From Clostridiales bacterium (GTDB taxonomy: Bacteria; Bacillota; Clostridia; Christensenellales; JAISNN01): a stretch of 9,631 nucleotides of DNA. The DNA lies in the NCBI GenBank assembly GCA_031273965.1, contig JAISQX010000135.1, forward strand, positions 1 through 9,631, in the 5' to 3' direction. Positions 6,829-9,631 of the stretch are shown here, piece by piece. Made by a program: the position numbers and the translations under genes. The notes beneath the pieces are model-generated. The model had not been told where the DNA came from and searched no databases. It worked only from the letters and a program-made list of their open reading frames with translations. Position 1 is the first letter of the stretch; each line of letters starts with the position of its first letter.

Positions 6829-9631
6829 ATGCAAAAGCCACTTTGGAATGACGTTAAGGTTTTTGATATCAACACCGAGCGGAGGAGCGGAGCAGGTTTT
6901 CCATTAACGGGCAAGGTAATTTCTTTAGACGGTATGTGGAATTTCTTGTTTTGTCAAAGCGTATATGACGCGCCGAAATTTTTTTATAAAACGGACGCCG
7001 ACTTAAGCTGTTACAGTGAAATCGAAGTGCCTTCGGAATGGCAGATAAAAGGCTATGACACGCCGATATATTCAAATACGGCGTATCCATACGCTATAGA
7101 GTCAAAAAAAATATCCAAAATCCCGTTTATTTACGGCGAAAAAAATTCCGTGGGTTTATATGTTCGTGATTTTGAAATCGAGAATGCCGACGGACAAAAT
7201 ATATATATCAACTTCGGCGGAATAAACAGTGCGGGCGAGGTCTATGTCAACGGAAATTTTGTCGGTTTTTCGGCGGATACATTTTCGGAGACCGAGTATG
7301 ATATAACTGATTTTGTCAAAGAAGGAAAAAACCGTCTTGCGGTTAAGGTTTATAGGTATACCGCGGCGAGTTATCTTGAGGATCAGGATATGTGGCGGCT
7401 TTCCGGAATATTCAGAAGCGTAAATTTAATATATAAGCCGCGCGTACAAATCCGTGATTTTTTTGCGCGATGCAAATTAAACGCCGACATCAAATCCGCT
7501 GTATTTATGTTTGAAGCGGAGATACAAGCCAAAAGGCGCGAATATAAAGGCGGAACGCTCTCATTGACGATAGACGATGCGGAGGGAAAACGAATAGCCG
7601 AAAAGACCGTTGAAGCGGCGGCGCTTGCGGACGGAGCAAATGCAAAGACGGGACGTGTAAATATAGACGTTACAGGGATAACGGCTTGGAGTCATGAAAA
7701 TCCTTATTTATACGACGTGACGTTCACGTTGCGTGAAAACGATATAATAATCGACGCGCGCAAACAAAAATTCGGCTTCAGAAGCATAGAAATCTCGCCC
7801 ATAAAGGACGGCAGGGGGCCTTTTATACTTTTGAACGGAAAACCGCTTAAAATTTGCGGAGTAAACAGACACGATTTTCATCCGGAATACGGACACGCCG
7901 TGCCGAGAAGCGTCATGGAAGACGATATAAGGCTTTTGAGAGCGAACAATATCACATCGGTGCGCACTGCTCATTATCCCGGCGCAAGGTGCTTTTATGA
8001 GCTATGCGACGAATACGGCATACTTGTAATGAGCGAGTGTAATTTAGAAACTCACGGATTAGCCAAGTATATACCGGCGGACAGCCCCGAGTGGTTGAAA
8101 CACTGCAATTACCGTTTGACGAACATGATAGACAGTTTCAAAAATCATGCTTGCGTTATTTTTTGGTCTCTCGGAAATGAAGCGGGAACAGGGAGCGTCT
8201 TTGAGAGTATGAAAGCTACGGCGAAGAGCCTTGACGACACTCGTCCTATCCATTACGAACCCGATAATCGCTTGAGCGCGACCGATATATTGTCCGAGAT
8301 GTATGCGCCTCTCGATAAAATGCCCAAAATAGGAAAAGGCAAACCTATTATACACAGCAGAGCTAATTGGAACGATATGATGGGGTATCTGCTTACGGGA
8401 GCAGAGTATAAGAACCTTCCGTATATTCAATGCGAATATGCGCACGCAATGGGCAACAGCCTTGGAAATTTTGTCGATTATCAAAGAGAATTTGAAAAAT
8501 ACGACAGACTTGCGGGCGGCTACATTTGGGATTTTGCCGATCAAGCGATACTTATATACGACAAATTAGGCAACAAAAAATATTGTTGCGGGGGCGATTT
8601 TTTTGACAAACCGAATTACGGTATATTCGCGTTTAACGGCATAGTTCGCGCGGATAGGTCTCCAAACCCGGCGTTATATGAGGTAAAAGCGGCGTATACG
8701 CGCGTTTTTATGACTTATGCGGACAGCATGCTGCGCTTAAAAAATCGCTTTATGTTTATTGACTTAAACGAATTTTATCTCAAGGTTTCTCTATATTGCG
8801 GCGGCGTGTTTATAAAAGGCGCGGAAATTGAACTCCCGTCGATAAAACCGGACGAGGAGAAAGAGATAAAGATACCGTTTTCTTTCGATTGCGAAGAGAC
8901 TCTTAACGGAAAGCCTTACAAAGAAAAATATATAACGGCGGAGCTTATTGCAAAAGAAAACAATACCTTTGCCGGCAAGGGATATGTGGCGGCAAGGGGG
9001 CAATTTATTACGGAAGAATCCGATTTTTCGCTTCCCAAAAACGCTTACGGCAAAGTCCATATAGACGACGGCGACGAAAAAGCGGTCATATACGGCGAAA
9101 GATTTTCATTAACCGTGGACAAAAAAAGCGGCGCGATAATTTCGTTCGAAAAAGACGGACGTCAGCTTCTATCGGAACCGATAACGCCTAATTTTTGGCG
9201 CGCTCCGATAGATAACGACACTATTTTACAGGTACCCATACTTTCAAAAATATTTGATTTTCAACGGTACAAAAAAGCCATGAAAAAGCTTAAACCGTTA
9301 AAGATAGACGTCAAAAACGACGGAGAAGCGGCAGAGATAAGCATAAAATGGTTTATGCCAAATCTCATTTCACTAAAGACGACATATAAAATATACGGAG
9401 ACGGAAGCGCGGCGCTTTCTATGAGTGTGAGGTCGTTTATAAATCTTATAAGGTACGGATTTAAGTTTTCGCTTACGGACGGAATAAAAAATATAAGGTT
9501 TTACGGAAAAGGACCGCACGAAAACTATATAGACAGAAATACTTCGGCTTTGCTCGGTATATACGAAGGAAGCGCGGAGGATTTTATACATGATTACCTT
9601 CACCCTCAAGAGAACGGAAATCATACCGGAA
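6829..9631 (+). CDS. lacZ: Beta-galactosidase, LacZ type (glycoside hydrolase family 2), 3'-truncated by window edge
   Basis: This is a retaining glycosidase expected to cleave lactose and related beta-galactosides in the cytoplasm; no signal peptide is present. The frame stays open to the window end, giving 934 residues of an expected roughly 1000-1030, so the end of the last beta domain is missing. Domains in order: jelly-roll sugar-binding (about 30-205), immunoglobulin-like (about 206-320), TIM barrel (about 325-610), a linker sandwich domain, then domain 5 with FWRAPIDND (789-797) and GKGPHENYIDR. Active-site matches to E. coli LacZ are Asn83, Asp187 (EDQDMWR), His348, His382 (AHYP), Glu407/His409 (NLETHG, Mg site), acid/base Glu451 (SLGNEAG), Tyr492, nucleophile Glu536 (CEYAHAMGNS), Trp567 and Phe600. 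AAAGGAG (6814-6820), 8 bases upstream, fixes the ATG. Other galactoside substrates are possible; no permease or regulator is in view. Confidence 0.95.
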   Translation, partial: MQKPLWNDVKVFDINTERRSGAGFPLTGKVISLDGMWNFLFCQSVYDAPKFFYKTDADLSCYSEIEVPSEWQIKGYDTPIYSNTAYPYAIESKKISKIPFIYGEKNSVGLYVRDFEIENADGQNIYINFGGINSAGEVYVNGNFVGFSADTFSETEYDITDFVKEGKNRLAVKVYRYTAASYLEDQDMWRLSGIFRSVNLIYKPRVQIRDFFARCKLNADIKSAVFMFEAEIQAKRREYKGGTLSLTIDDAEGKRIAEKTVEAAALADGANAKTGRVNIDVTGITAWSHENPYLYDVTFTLRENDIIIDARKQKFGFRSIEISPIKDGRGPFILLNGKPLKICGVNRHDFHPEYGHAVPRSVMEDDIRLLRANNITSVRTAHYPGARCFYELCDEYGILVMSECNLETHGLAKYIPADSPEWLKHCNYRLTNMIDSFKNHACVIFWSLGNEAGTGSVFESMKATAKSLDDTRPIHYEPDNRLSATDILSEMYAPLDKMPKIGKGKPIIHSRANWNDMMGYLLTGAEYKNLPYIQCEYAHAMGNSLGNFVDYQREFEKYDRLAGGYIWDFADQAILIYDKLGNKKYCCGGDFFDKPNYGIFAFNGIVRADRSPNPALYEVKAAYTRVFMTYADSMLRLKNRFMFIDLNEFYLKVSLYCGGVFIKGAEIELPSIKPDEEKEIKIPFSFDCEETLNGKPYKEKYITAELIAKENNTFAGKGYVAARGQFITEESDFSLPKNAYGKVHIDDGDEKAVIYGERFSLTVDKKSGAIISFEKDGRQLLSEPITPNFWRAPIDNDTILQVPILSKIFDFQRYKKAMKKLKPLKIDVKNDGEAAEISIKWFMPNLISLKTTYKIYGDGSAALSMSVRSFINLIRYGFKFSLTDGIKNIRFYGKGPHENYIDRNTSALLGIYEGSAEDFIHDYLHPQENGNHTG

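Overview
This is a 9.6 kb stretch of a bacterial chromosome in which every supported gene lies on the + strand. There are seven coding regions: a 5'-truncated nicotinate phosphoribosyltransferase (pncB), an XRE-cupin regulator, hslV, hslU, hisS, a thioredoxin (trxA), glyA, and a 3'-truncated lacZ-type beta-galactosidase as the eighth. No tRNA, rRNA, CRISPR array, transposase, phage gene or origin was seen.

The protein types suggest a member of the Clostridia (Bacillota). The HslV propeptide resembles Thermotoga and Gram-positive forms, the HisRS carries the cysteine-rich insertion common in clostridial enzymes, and most starts have purine-rich Shine-Dalgarno sites. ATA is used very often for isoleucine. 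TGA acts as a stop (hslV) and no in-frame TGA is read through, so the standard bacterial code applies. A gut-type clostridium is plausible, partly because of the lacZ, but nothing here fixes the genus.

Layout. Bases 1-1230 hold pncB (NAD salvage), followed after 12 bases by a small HTH-cupin regulator (1243-1788). hslV and hslU (1834-3714) form a tightly spaced pair encoding a complete two-component ATP-dependent protease. hisS (3764-5017) charges tRNA-His. trxA (5048-5380) encodes a thioredoxin with a CMPC active site in place of the usual CGPC. After a 71-base gap with a possible promoter comes glyA (5452-6702), which links serine/glycine and one-carbon folate metabolism. A 126-base gap with overlapping inverted repeats then leads into the large beta-galactosidase (6829 to the window end).

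The genes from pncB to trxA are separated by only 12-49 bases and could share transcripts, but they serve unrelated housekeeping roles apart from hslVU. The lacZ gene looks like the start of a separate carbohydrate-use unit. No new biological system is evident. The most curious non-coding structure is the glyA-lacZ intergenic segment, and the most unusual protein detail is the thioredoxin active site.
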